Source of the DNA: Erpobdella octoculata
Taxonomy: Eukaryota; Annelida; Clitellata; Hirudinida; Erpobdellidae
Direction of reading: 5' to 3'
Assembly (NCBI GenBank): GCA_963978895.1
Contig: OZ022239.1
Span: 38,956,960 to 39,020,959, forward strand
Length of the DNA: 64,000 nt
Shown: one piece after another, positions 10,424 through 23,189 of the stretch
Position numbering within the stretch: position 1 is the stretch's first letter
Layout of the letters: every line of letters begins with the position of its first letter
The notes under the pieces: model-generated
Told to the model about the DNA's origin: nothing
Databases searched by the model: none
The model's input: only the letters and a program-made list of their open reading frames with translations
Position numbers and translations under genes: made by a program

Positions 10424-10896
10424 GGGCAGTTAGTTTTGGAATTCACCCTGAGGTTCTTGCTGCTCGCAGAAGTCAGCTGACTTACGGAGCAGCTGTGCTA
10501 AACATTTTTCAGCCATTGAAACATCCACAGTCAAAATTAATTATAAAAGAAGACAAAATGTGGTGCAAGGACAATTTCGACATTTTTGTTCGGGCAGAGG
10601 AGTTAGTCAACTGTGGACATGTAGTTGAAAGATCGTACGTAACTGCTGACCCAAAACAAACACAAATGTATGTTGGAATATATTGTTCCACAAGTCAGTA
10701 CCCAATTTACGTAACGGATGCAGACGTCAAAAAATGCGCAAATATCTGTCTTCAGTTTGATCCAACAACTGAAAAGATCAAACAACGATTCATTAGAGTT
10801 AGAATGGAGTTTGCTGCAACAGAAATTAAGGTGACGGCGGTTGATGCTGCTTCTGGACAGCACGTCGATTCCAGGATCGACTTTTTAAATTTGTAA
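10424..10896 (+). CDS. HSPA12-like: HSPA12-like (Hsp70-family) protein, last coding exon
   Basis: Encodes the C-terminal end of an HSPA12A/B-type protein, divergent Hsp70 relatives with an actin-like ATPase fold and no classical substrate-binding domain. The exon starts after an AG acceptor at 10422-10423 (the preceding exon supplies one base). It runs GAVSFGIHPEVLAARRSQLT, then YGAAVLN, WCKDNFDIFV and VERSY, and ends in IDFLNL and a stop, the family C-terminus (vertebrate proteins end IDFLN plus an aromatic residue). The region after GAV..G corresponds to the last nucleotide-binding subdomain and the C-terminal beta segment. No earlier exon is recognisable in the window. Upstream sequence is retroelement, so the previous exon is either further away or lost and the locus may be a gene fragment. 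The ATG at 10405 lies in the intron and is not the start. Confidence 0.87.
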
Positions 10897-11189
10897 GATC
10901 ATTCGGAATTTTAACAAATTATGTCAATTGTTCAAAAGCGTTTTACTTTGCTTATGGATGTCCAACTGTGCAATATTAAATTGTTGTAAAATTTAAGCTC
11001 CGTATAGTTTTTTTCATAATTCAATGCATTTTAATTTTTTGTGGCGGATTCAGGCCAAGTCTTAAAAAGAAGTAAGTTTGAGAATCTGCTGAAAAAAGCT
11101 AACAAGTCGTTGACTTTAGGTTAAGAAAATGTTTAAATATTAGTCACTTAGTGTATAAAAGTAGGTAACAACATATAAGAAATTATTTC

Positions 11190-11195
11190 AATAAA
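11190..11195 (+). terminator. Candidate polyadenylation signal AATAAA
   Basis: AATAAA about 295 bases after the HSPA12-like stop codon. It is the first such hexamer downstream that I see. 10897-11189 would be the 3' UTR. Confidence 0.45.
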
Positions 11196-11234
11196 AAACT
11201 GAGTTTATATACAACATTTATTGATGATCAGTCA

Positions 11235-11800
11235 AGGTTCTCTCTCCTCTTTGGTTCAATATAGTTAAGAACGTTCCACTTCTAGCCACTGGTGGAAGCT
11301 TCTCCTACTTGTGTGTTATTCTTTGCTTAATTTTTTTCAATTAATTTATTTTTGAATCGAATATATTTATTTTTATTAGATGATTTTTACGTGGAATAAT
11401 GTTATTTAGGCTTCTAGGCCATGAACAAATTTTTAAACACTTTCGAACGTCTTCGACGGTCACTAAGCCGGTGATAGTAGCTGGAAGCTCGTTTCAAAGT
11501 CTGGGGCCGGCAACTACAAACATGTGGTCGCCAACCGTTTTCAAATAAAGTGAGGTCAAAGAATAAGATCTTAGCTTCCTCCTAGTCGGGAAGAGAGATA
11601 TTTTGTTTACTGAGGAAGACAGATTAGCTTGGGGCCTGATTTACTGATTACTTAGTGTTTTTAAGACCATTAAAGCCTTCTTGAATTTAATTCTTTTATC
11701 AGCTGGCAGCGGCAAGAACTGGACTGATGTGTTGAGTTTTACGTGCTCCGGCAACCAAGTAGATCACATGATTCTAGTTGTATCATTTTTATTATCCGAA
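11235..11800 (-). mobile_element. CR1/L2-like LINE 3' fragment
   Basis: A minus-strand translation with a stop reads FPTRRKLRSYSLTSLYLK, then VAGPRL, NELPATITG. This is the typical C-terminal tail of non-LTR reverse transcriptases ((V/A)GPRLWN-LP pattern). The catalytic domain is missing, so this is a 5'-truncated copy. Frame breaks and an in-frame stop at the usual Trp position show it is dead. Confidence 0.6.
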
Positions 11801-12123
11801 CGAAGCAAAAACATTTGTTCAAAAGATTTTTTTTAGTACACTTTAAGATTATTTGTAAACTTGTAGTACAGTTATATATAAGCTTTGTTTTAAAATCAAT
11901 TTTTCAATTTTTATTCCGTTAGTGCTGAGGTTCCCAAACTTCTTTGGCTCTGGATCCACTTGTAAATATTTTTGACATCTCGGGACCCACTGAATAAAAT
12001 TAAATGTAAATGTAAATGTTTGATAATTTATAAAGCGTCTTTTCCGGGTTGTTCAAAGGCGCTGTTCTTTTACATGCCCCACGGAAAGAACGATTTTATT
12101 CGCTAAGTTTTCCGTTGACATGG

Positions 12124-12204
12124 CCTACTAGGAAGTGAGTGGGAGTCAAACCGTGAAGCTCTTACATTCAAGGTTAACACTCTACCAACTCAGCTAACCT
12201 AGCA
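12124..12204 (-). repeat. tRNA-like (SINE head) segment
   Basis: On the minus strand TTAGCTGAGTTGGTAGAG matches a tRNA A box and D arm, and GGTTTGACTCCC matches a B box. The acceptor and anticodon stems do not close well, so I read it as a SINE head and not a functional tRNA gene. Confidence 0.5.
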
Positions 12205-12415
12205 CCGAGTAATTAAGCATCAAGTAATATCTCATAAATTGGGTCAAAATATTCCGATTTACAGACAGTGTTTAGAAACTTTAAAAATTAGCACATTTAA
12301 AACATAAAAATGAAACTTAGGAAAACGGTAAAAAATTGACGCAATGCAAAAGCCACAGTTTTAACAGTGCTATAACAGTGCTATAACTAATATTTATACT
12401 GTCAAGTTTAAAGAA

Positions 12416-12850
12416 TCATTGTGAAAGAAGGGCCTGCATGTTACTTATAAGTAATTCAATGCGTGGTTTAAAACAAGTCAGGCACAATCTCATGTCGTGG
12501 TCTGTGCACAGCCTGCTCCTGTATTTAGTTTTCATTGCCGTTAATGCTGAAAATCCAGCCTCACATAGGTATTTCGTTGAAAATGGCAACAACATTGACA
12601 AAGCAATATCAGAAAGTTCAGAAAATAGAGTTGCAGTATTAAGCCAAAAAATAGCGAGACTGTATTCTGAGAACTTTTCCTTTAGAGTTCCATCACGTGA
12701 AAGGTCTATAAGTTGTGTTTCATTTGCAGCGGACAAAGTAACTTTAGTGATATCTGCTTGAAAAGGATTACGGAAAAAGTTATGTTTTCCTAAAAACTTT
12801 CGCGACCCACTTGCCTGAGCTTTGCGACCCACTTTTGGGTCGCGACCCAA
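12416..12850 (-). pseudogene. hAT (ZBED5/SCAND3-like) transposase C-terminal fragment
   Basis: The 144-aa frame carries the hAT C-terminal dimerisation signature: ALSMLLPFSTKYLCEAGFSA, then LTAMKTKYRSRL and LRL..KPRIELL-type residues. This matches the end of ZBED5-like host-annotated hAT proteins. The BED finger and the RNase H-like catalytic core are absent. It is the decayed cargo of the hAT element around it. Confidence 0.8.
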
Positions 12851-12874
12851 AGTTTAGGGAACGTGGCGTTAGTG

Positions 12875-13703
12875 GATCACTTATGTTTCTTATAAAACAT
12901 GACTTTATCTTTTAATTGTAAACTATCTAATTAGTTTTAAATCTCATTGAATTCAATAACACCTCATTAAACCTCAATAATTATATTGTCAGATTTGAAT
13001 TTATTCGCTGGTGGACAGCTGTCGCCATAAAACTATCATCTATAGATTGTTTGACGTCTCTTATATTTAATCTTTGTGTCTTTATGAGCACCACTGAGTT
13101 GGGCAAAATATAAGTTACGGTAGTACATTGGTATTGTTTTAATGAAGCTGGTGTGGTCTAAATCGGACTTACAAAGCACAAATATATGTTTTAATAAATT
13201 AATTTATATATTCTAAAACTATTCGGTAAAGCTGTTCTGGCGCAGGAGGCACTCACATGTTTAAAAATGAAGTTTAAATACTTCATTTATTAGACACCGC
13301 CTCTGCCATCTTAGCAAATATCCTTGTGAAAAAAGTAAACTACAGGTAAAATCTATAAAGTTGTACAGCAAAATTACTGGAAAGTTGGAAATATCAAAAA
13401 ACGTGGATAGAATATTATTCAAGTGACTAAAAGATTTTCATGGAATGACATGCATAGCTTGCTTATATAATAATTAGATATTATAAAATAGACTAAGAAG
13501 ATGACATCAAACATAATTAACTGTTGGGTAAGTTTAACTTAAATTCCAAATAACAAAACTAAATAAGTTCAATTTAAGCACTTCGTCACAAAATATATTT
13601 CCTGACTCAAAGTAAATTTTAGATTTGGCAATAAACTAGCTGCTGGCTAATCTTACTGTATTTTATCTATCTGGTTATTCTAGTTAGTTGAAGTTAATGT
13701 TTA
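12875..13703. other. Unassigned AT-rich spacer
   Basis: No convincing coding frame, RNA or terminal repeat. 12990-13120 has the feel of an old antisense LINE tail but no motif I can defend. Confidence 0.3.
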
Positions 13704-14040
13704 TCTATATATATAAAAAATGACTGTCTGTTTGTATGTTTGTTTGTATGTATGTATGTATGTATGTATGTATGTATGTATGTATGTATGTATGTATGTA
13801 TGTATGTATGTATGTATGTATGTATGTATGTATGTATGTATGTATGTATGTATGTATGTATGTATGTATGTATGTATGTATGTATGTATGTATGTATGTA
13901 TGTATGTATGTATGTATGTATGTATGTATGTATTTATGTATGTATGTATGTATGTATGTATGTATGTATGTATGTATGTATGTATGTATGTATGTATGTA
14001 TGTATGTATGTATGTATGTATGTATGTTTGTATGTATGCA
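13704..14040 (+). mobile_element. Helitron-like 5' terminus with (TGTA)n array
   Basis: TCTATATATATA after a host A at 13703, then ATGACTGTCTGTTTGTATG, is the usual look of short Helitron 5' ends (start with TC, insertion between A and T). A (TATG)n array of about 300 bp (13735-14035, one TTTA interruption near 13933) follows. No matching CTAG end is found; the right side joins directly to a broken gypsy copy. Confidence 0.5.
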
Positions 14041-14853
14041 TGCAGTTTCATTGCCTCCATAATATTTGGCAAAACGGTCAACATGAATTACTTTCATCTT
14101 AGTACGTTGGCCCTTTTGAATCCGGTAGATAACATCATTGATCTTTTTAATAGTTCTATATGGTCCTTCCCAGTCTTGTTGAAGTTTAGGTGATTTCCCA
14201 ATTTTACGTTGTGGATTGTAGAACCACACCAAATCATTTTCTTTAAACTCTTTCATATTTGATTGGCGATTATACCGAGTTTTTATTCTGTCGCTGGCTG
14301 CTTTGATCCTATTTCGGGCTACGAAATGAATTTCATTTAATCGAGCCCGCAATTGTGCGGCATACTCGCTTTCCGATTCTACTTTTTCTCCCGGACTTCC
14401 AAACATAAGATTGCAAGGAAGTCGCATCTCCCGTCCAAATAACATTTTACTTGGGGTGGCCTTCGTCGTGTTGTGAACCGATCTTCTGTAAACCATCAAA
14501 AATAACGGAATGTGTTTATCCCAATCAACTTGGTTTTCACCGACCATCTTAGACAAGTGGTGTTGAATAGTTCTATTAAATCGTTCCACCATACAGTCAG
14601 ACTGAGGATGAATGAGAGTTGTGCGGGTTTTATGTATGCCTAAAACACGGCACATTTCTCTAAATAACTGTGAATCAAAGTTCCTGCCCTGATCTGAATG
14701 GAGCTCCATTGGTACTCCATAGCGACTAACCCAGCCATCAACAACAACGTTGGCAACTGTCACTGCTTCTTGATTAGGTATAGCAAAAACCTCTGGCCAT
14801 TTTGTAAAATAATCTATGACCACAAGAATGTACTTATTTCCAGATTTTGACAC
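13705..14853 (-). pseudogene. Integrase end of gypsy A copy 2 fused to (YIHT)n read-through
   Basis: Residues 1-~265 are the DDE integrase core and GPY/F end of family A (HSDQG and VERFNRT visible), missing the zinc finger half. After KYYGGNETA the frame runs into the TGTA array and reads YIHT repeats to the end. The tail is a product of the junction, not a protein domain. Confidence 0.85.
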
Positions 14854-14907
14854 TGGAAATGGACCTGCTAAATCTATAGCAATCCTTTCAAAAGGGGAAC
14901 CTACATT

Positions 14908-15768
14908 TTACTGTTGTAAATGGCCCTTTGTTTTAGCGTGTGGTCCTTTACTAGCGGCACAGGTATCACACTTTTGACACCATTCCTCTACATCCATTTT
15001 ACAGTATACCAAATAAAATCTTTGGCGGATCTTGTCTAACGTTTTATTCATCCCTATTCCTTCATTACTTGCATCTGTGTCTAATACAAAATCTTTTCCA
15101 GGGATTGGATACGACAGAACTGGCGTCAAACTCAAAGTTGTTTTTAACCGTTCGAACGCCTGTTGATTTGCCTCTGACCAATCAAACGGTGCATTCTTTT
15201 CTGTAAGCTTATATAGTTCCTTTGCAATGCTGGAAAAGCTGGCTACAAATCGTCGATAATATGTGCACAAACCAAGAAAGCTTCTTAATTCTTGAGAATT
15301 TCTCGGAACAGGCCAATGGTTAACCGCTTCAATTTTCTCAGGATCGGTTCCTACCCCTTCGGCTGAAACTATATGACCAAGATATTTCACCTTGCTTTTG
15401 ATAAGTGCACACTTTGCTGGATTTAGCTTCATACCAGCATCCCGGATCCTTTGGAAAACTTCTCCAAGATTGTGTAGATGCTCTTCAAACGTCTTCCCAA
15501 CAACAATAAGGTCGTCCAAATAAACAAGACACGTTCTCCAATTTAATCCTTGTAACACATACTCCATAAGTCGCTCGAAAGTTGCGGGTGCGTTGCACAA
15601 GCCAAATGGCATCACTGTAAATTGCCACAATCCTCCACCTATTGAAAAGGCAGTTTTCTCGCGATCCTGGAGATGTATTCCCACCTGCCAATATCCGCTC
15701 TTAAGATCTAAAGTAGAAAACATTCGAGATCCCGCAAGTGTATCGATGGTGTCATCGATTCTGGGCAA
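14908..15768 (-). pseudogene. RT to integrase-finger segment of gypsy A copy 2
   Basis: Contains the RT palm with YLDD (LVYLDDLIV), the connection and the first RNase H motif LDTDASNEGIG. It then jumps to MNKTLDKIRQRFY of the integrase finger. The missing part corresponds to 708 bp of copy 1 (from CCCTA at 5538 to CCCTA at 6246) and the frame is kept. The loss removes most of RNase H and the first histidines of the integrase finger. Confidence 0.88.
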
Positions 15769-15783
15769 AGGGTAACTATCTTT

Positions 15784-16332
15784 CTATGTGACCTCGTTTA
15801 ACATTCTGTAGTCGACACAAAAACGTAGCGAGTTATCTTTCTTCCTAACAAGTACTACAAGTGAACTCCATGGACTATTGGATGGTTCAATAACTCCTTG
15901 TTTCTTCATCTTTTCTAGCATCATTCTAGCTTCTTCTCGCTTTGCCAGTGGAAGTCTTCGTGGCAATTGACGAATGAGCTCTGTATTACCAGTTCGAATT
16001 CGGTGTTCAACGATCTTTGTTTTCCCATTGTCTTCTTCGTCAATAGCTATTATATCACAATATTCTTCAATCAGCTTTTCCGCTTTGACATAGTCCATTG
16101 GTTTTAATGAAGTTTTAGTGGCTTCAAGCAGTTCCTGAATTTGCGAGTATTTCATTCTCTTTTTATTATTATTTTTGCCAACCACTGTGGTACATGCCAC
16201 TATGTGATCGACTGGGCTGCATACCGCAATTTCATCACCTTTTGTTATTTGCTTGTCGCGTTCTGTCACATTCATAACTCTGACTGGCATGTAGCTTCCT
16301 AACTCCGTTTGTACCAGTGTTTTTCCGATCAT
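15784..16332 (-). pseudogene. RT N-terminal segment of gypsy A copy 2
   Basis: Matches the protease-RT linker and RT fingers of copy 1 (ending LRFCVDYRMLNEVT). Single-base changes create stops at both ends relative to copy 1. Confidence 0.85.
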
Positions 16333-16335
16333 TAA

Positions 16336-17133
16336 TCAATGTTTTTCAACTCCGTTCAGGGGCTCGATGAACCCAACAACTCTTAAGTTTTTCTCATTCT
16401 CTATTCTTGCCCAAACTAAAGATTCCGACTGAGCAGGTACAATGATGCTCTTTGTTACCAATACTCGCTTTACCGAATTTGTTTCGCCTTTATAGCAAAC
16501 AGGTATTTCCATATTTCCCTGTCCGAATGTTCCCATTTTTAAGTCCACTGCAAAACCCTGAGTTCTCATAAAGTCAAGCCCAAGTAGGCATTCTTCTTCT
16601 ATATCAGCAACCAGAAACTGGTGCTGAAAAGTCTTATTTCCCAGCCTGATTTCAGTTTGAATTCTACCAACTACTGGAACAAGCTCTCCTGTTGCAGTCT
16701 TTAAACGGATGTGCTTTCCACTTTGTAAGACCTCTCCTTTCGCCAAACAAGGTTTTATGATTGAACAAGAAGCTCCTGTATCAATAATAAACTTACAGTT
16801 TCTCATTCCTAATCTACCTTCCACAAATAAACTAGTTCCTTTTCCAAGAACAGTAACTGGCACAACTCTGCAAGGCAAATTATCTTTTACCTTCACAGAA
16901 TCTGATTTGTTCTTGTTGGATTGGGCCTTTATGGGATTTCTTTGTTTGACATCATTACGCCTACAGTGATCCATTTTCTCCTGTTGCCCGGGTCTAAACA
17001 TCTGAATTATGCAGTCTTTTTGTAGATGTCCCGGTCTTCCACAACTCCAGTGAGTTATTCCCTTTCCAGTTAATTCTTTCCTTAATAACTCTCCGGACTC
17101 GATCATCCAGTTCATCTTCGTCCTCGCTTCCAA
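16336..17133 (-). pseudogene. Zinc knuckle and protease segment of gypsy A copy 2
   Basis: Holds WSCGRPGHLQKDC, where the zinc-binding histidine is kept (copy 1 has N) but the first cysteine is lost to a small deletion that also shifts the frame. The aspartic protease motif IIDTGASCSII is intact. Confidence 0.85.
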
Positions 17134-18181
17134 ATTTTCTTACGTAACGAGACCTATCAGATATATCCACAGAGGCTTCATAATTTATTGCAAATGCCAA
17201 AGCTTCGCTTGGACTAGCTACGCGGGCAACCGTAAGAGCCTTTTGGGTTTCAGAGTTCTTCAAGGCCGCTATGAATCCATCCGTAATAATTGTGTTGAGA
17301 ACAATTCGAGGGCACAAGGGGTATCCCAGATTAGCAAGCCGTTCTATATCCGCTTCCAGCTGTTGCATGCTTTCTTCGGGTTTCTGGCGTCGACTCTTGA
17401 GTTGAGCTCGAAAAATTTCTGGCGCGCGTTGATTACCGAATTTGTTCTCGAGAACCTTTACGATCGCATCGTAATCATCTCCATCTACAATAAGCTCGAG
17501 AAGCTGTAAAGCCTCTCCCCTCAAGGAAAATACCAGATTTTCTGCCTTCTGATGGCTGGTTAACCAGTTATTTTTCCTGGCAGCAATTTCAAATTGAGCT
17601 TTGTAAACGGACCATGACTCAGCGCCATCAAAAGCCGGGGTCTTGACATGCTCAACAGAATGAATTCTCTCTTGGGCTTGGCAATCAGTCTGTCCTTGTT
17701 TGACCAGATTGTTCAATTTGAACTCCAGGTTGCTCTCGATTCTCTTCTCGATTTCCTTGGTATTCTCTTCTACCAATTTTTCCAGGTTATTAACTCTTTT
17801 CTCCACATCTGTTAATTTAAGCTGACCTTCGAGAATTAATTCTTTTATTCCTTCCATAACGGCTTTGGTTTCTTTTTGCGCTGCTCTGTTTTCCTCCTGT
17901 GCTGCTCTGTTTTGCTCCTGTACTGCTCTGTTTTGCTCCTGTGCTGCTCTGTTTTGTTTCTGTGCTGCTCTGTTTTCTTCCGTCATCTTGTTCAAAAAAT
18001 TTGTTAATTCCTCATCCATATCAAATTCGAATACGTCTGCATCCAGACCTTGGCTTTCTAATGTCATTCGGAGGTGATCCACGAGCTCAGACTTTTTTCC
18101 TTTGTCATTGAGTTCTCGTTTTTTTAGTTCCCGCCTCAACTCAAACAGGGAGAGTTCTTCCAATAATTTGTGATGAACCAT
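16994..18181 (-). pseudogene. Gag of gypsy A copy 2 with intact SAP-like N-terminus
   Basis: The 395-aa frame starts MVHHKLLEELSLFELRRELK and continues NDKGKKSELVDHL, a SAP-like helix-turn-helix pattern (L..L...L/ GKK.ELV.RL). SAP domains bind scaffold-attachment DNA. A coiled-coil stretch with five QEQNRAAQ-type units follows, then the capsid. It retains the SAP part that is frameshifted in copy 1. The frame is lost at the zinc knuckle. Confidence 0.85.
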
Positions 18182-18209
18182 TTTTAATTATCTCGCTTCT
18201 GACACCAAT

Positions 18210-18330
18210 TGTTGTAATTAAGACTGGTTGATTGAAGTTATGTAATCGCTCAACTCTATTTTTTTATGTCTTTCTTAGTTTATAAAATCTTCTGAGGTTT
18301 ATCAGCCTTGATTATAAACCTTAGATATTT
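18210..18330 (-). repeat. 5' LTR of gypsy A copy 2 with ~93-bp internal deletion
   Basis: Compared with the 213-bp LTRs of copy 1, the block between two TGTAAT motifs is missing, leaving one TGTAAT. This is a clean microhomology deletion. Confidence 0.8.
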
Positions 18331-18336
18331 AATATA

Positions 18337-18732
<396 letters not shown>

Positions 18733-19935
18733 TTAGAATTCTAAAATGTCAGGTATATACACTTTAAATAAAATAAGTACCAGTAGATATATACATAAAT
18801 GCTTACTAATGGTTTGAGATTTCGGCAAGCGGCTCGAAACTTGTTAAAATGTAAATATTATAAAAGCGGATGTTTACAAATCGGTAATGACACAGGTAGA
18901 CAGAAGGGATTAGCTACATTAGTTGAAATACTTTGTAAAATGTAATTCAAATTATACAATTGGTCATTAAAGTCAAAGCATAAAATCAAATCCGCAGCAA
19001 ATTATCGCTCTTTTCGGCGTATTGTAATGTGACCAACATTATCTAAGTGCACAAACAAATCTGTACGGTCATCATCACACAACATATCTTCAGCATCAAC
19101 ATAACAATCGCTATTCTCTTCACCTTCCACATCATCCAAGGCTGTGTCGCCACCACACGTCAGCATCGCACACGTCAGCATCACCTTCTCCATTACCAAT
19201 GCACATCTGCTCCCCGCCGACGATGTCAGCAACGACAAAGCATGGACTCCTAAATAAAAACTATCTGGACACAAATCTGCCACGGCGTTATCTACCACAT
19301 TTGATTGTATCGCGTTACGCTTGGCTGTTTGAAAGAGCTACATGTTATAAAAACTTTGACAACTTTTATTATTTTACACTTGAACAACTGAAACAGATAA
19401 ATAAAACATTTATTATTTGACAATTAACACTCAAATAGTTTATTTTAAAACATAAAATAATCTAAGCTAAAATGTTGTCAAGTGCAATTTATTAGTTTAT
19501 CTATTTTTCTTCTTTAGCTCTATTATTCTTACTTGCTTCTCTTGTTATTTCCTCCACTTATATTTTGATTAAAATGTGGAAAGGCTTGCAAACGATGTGA
19601 CTTTGTTGGTAAATCAATGCTCCCATACCATGTTTTTTGCCCATGATATAATATTAAACAAGCTTCACCGGCTAACAAATGTCCATCCACGAAAAGTTTT
19701 TAAACTATAAAATTTGTTGTGTTGTATTGCTCTTTGGAAACTAAAATTGACATTGTATCTTCTTTAAAGGTAATGTTGTCATAAAACAAAAATTTAGAGA
19801 ACTTAAGGACACAGCTCGAATCTTTCTATCGTTCTCCAGCACCTGGTGCATTGAAGTATAATAGTTGCTTCTGAAATTTGATAAAACTATCCAAAACGAG
19901 ACTATAAATTATCAGACTGAAGCTGACCAAGCCAA

Positions 19936-19940
<5 letters not shown>
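18733..19940. other. Unassigned region
   Basis: One 98-aa minus frame (19002-19298) is acidic and Cys-poor, with no family I recognise (VDNAVADLCPDSF is its most distinctive motif). It could be a transposase relic. The remainder is AT-rich with no signals. Confidence 0.25.

Positions 19941-20021
<81 letters not shown>
19941..20021. repeat. (TA)n microsatellite
   Basis: Pure TA run bordering the second Penelope-like fragment. Confidence 0.95.
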
Positions 20022-20022
<1 letters not shown>

Positions 20023-20240
20023 TTGAGACACGCTCTAAGAAACACAACTCGCCATTTGGCAGAAACAACTTTTCGAGCCAAATTCTCGACCTTTCGGCAC
20101 AAAACTCTCTGTTCGAGACTACAATTAGCCAAAAACTTTTCCATTAAACTTTTATTGTCAGACCGACGGACCGTTTCAGCTATGTCAGCCATCCTCAGGG
20201 TCAAAAGTAAAACGAGAAAAGTAAACAAACAGAAAGAACC
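20022..20240 (-). mobile_element. Penelope-like element fragment, copy B
   Basis: Minus strand: hammerhead (20202-20161), then an ORF start that runs LARKVVSAKWRVVFLRACLK before the TA run. The layout (ribozyme, short leader, ORF, TA run) matches copy A at 18472-18732, though the nucleotide sequences are well diverged. Confidence 0.55.
20161..20202 (-). ncRNA. Hammerhead ribozyme, copy B
   Basis: Minus-strand motif: stem I GACC (20202-20199) with GGTC (20164-20161); core CTGAGGA (20198-20192); stem II GGCT-GACAT-AGCT; GAAAC (20177-20173); stem III ACG-GTC-CGT; cleavage triplet GTC (20167-20165). All invariant core positions are present although the stems differ from copy A. The compensated stem changes are the best evidence that the fold has been kept by selection. 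Confidence 0.82.
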
Positions 20241-21067
<827 letters not shown>

Positions 21068-21280
21068 TAATGTTTGACAATATTTAGAGTGGCGTAAATC
21101 CTAAAGGACTTCAAAGCCACTGAATAAAGGGTTCTTTGCAGAGGCAGCCATTTATAGGCGCCTACCCATTTAGCAATGCGAGTGAACTCCTTGCTTAAGG
21201 GAGTTACGCTGGTGACGCCGGTGAGGCCTGAACTGTCGACCTAATGATCGACAGGCGAACGCTATACCGCTCTGCCACCA
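21068..21280 (-). mobile_element. tRNA-derived SINE, copy 2, inserted in the Helitron fragment
   Basis: The minus-strand head (about 21271-21195) reads GGTGGCAGAGCGGTATAGCG (A box) and AGTTCAGGCCTC (B box-like), with CGCCTGTCG in the anticodon arm as in copy 1. The body has CAAGGAGTTCACTCGCATTG. In the intact relative at 26223 ACATAAAT is directly followed by GAGCGG. Here the SINE sits between ACATAAAT and AAATGAGCGG, giving a short AAAT duplication. Confidence 0.72.
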
Positions 21281-21330
21281 GAAATGAGCGGGAACGGGAA
21301 CGGAAAGCCAACTGAGAGTGAAAGATCAAT

Positions 21331-23189
<1,859 letters not shown>

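Larger units (their letters stand above)
11925..12866 (-). mobile_element. hAT-type element with ZBED-like transposase relic
   Basis: Flanked by perfect 8-bp duplications CGTTAGTG (11917-11924 and 12867-12874), the hAT hallmark. The ends form imperfect inverted repeats (CTGAGGTTCCCAAACTT on the left, CCACGTTCCCTAAACTT on the minus strand at the right), and repeated CGACCCA motifs lie just inside, as in many ZBED-type hAT elements. The interior has lost most of the transposase. A tRNA-like SINE piece sits inside at 12124-12204. Confidence 0.75.
14041..18330 (-). mobile_element. Ty3/gypsy family A, copy 2, truncated and mutated
   Basis: Close relative of 4285-9580 in the same orientation. It lacks the 3' LTR and polypurine tract: homology ends at the CAGTTTCATTGC shared with copy 1 (near 4531) and passes straight into the TGTA array. 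The 5' LTR (18210-18330) is only about 121 bp. It carries premature stops near 14908, 15785 and 16336, a small deletion that removes the first zinc-knuckle cysteine, and a 708-bp in-frame deletion between RNase H and integrase. Confidence 0.9.

Noticed and set aside
13701..14193. CMYV and YIHT repeat proteins
   Set aside because: They arise from the (TGTA)n array in several frames. Only the integrase part of the longest minus frame is real homology.
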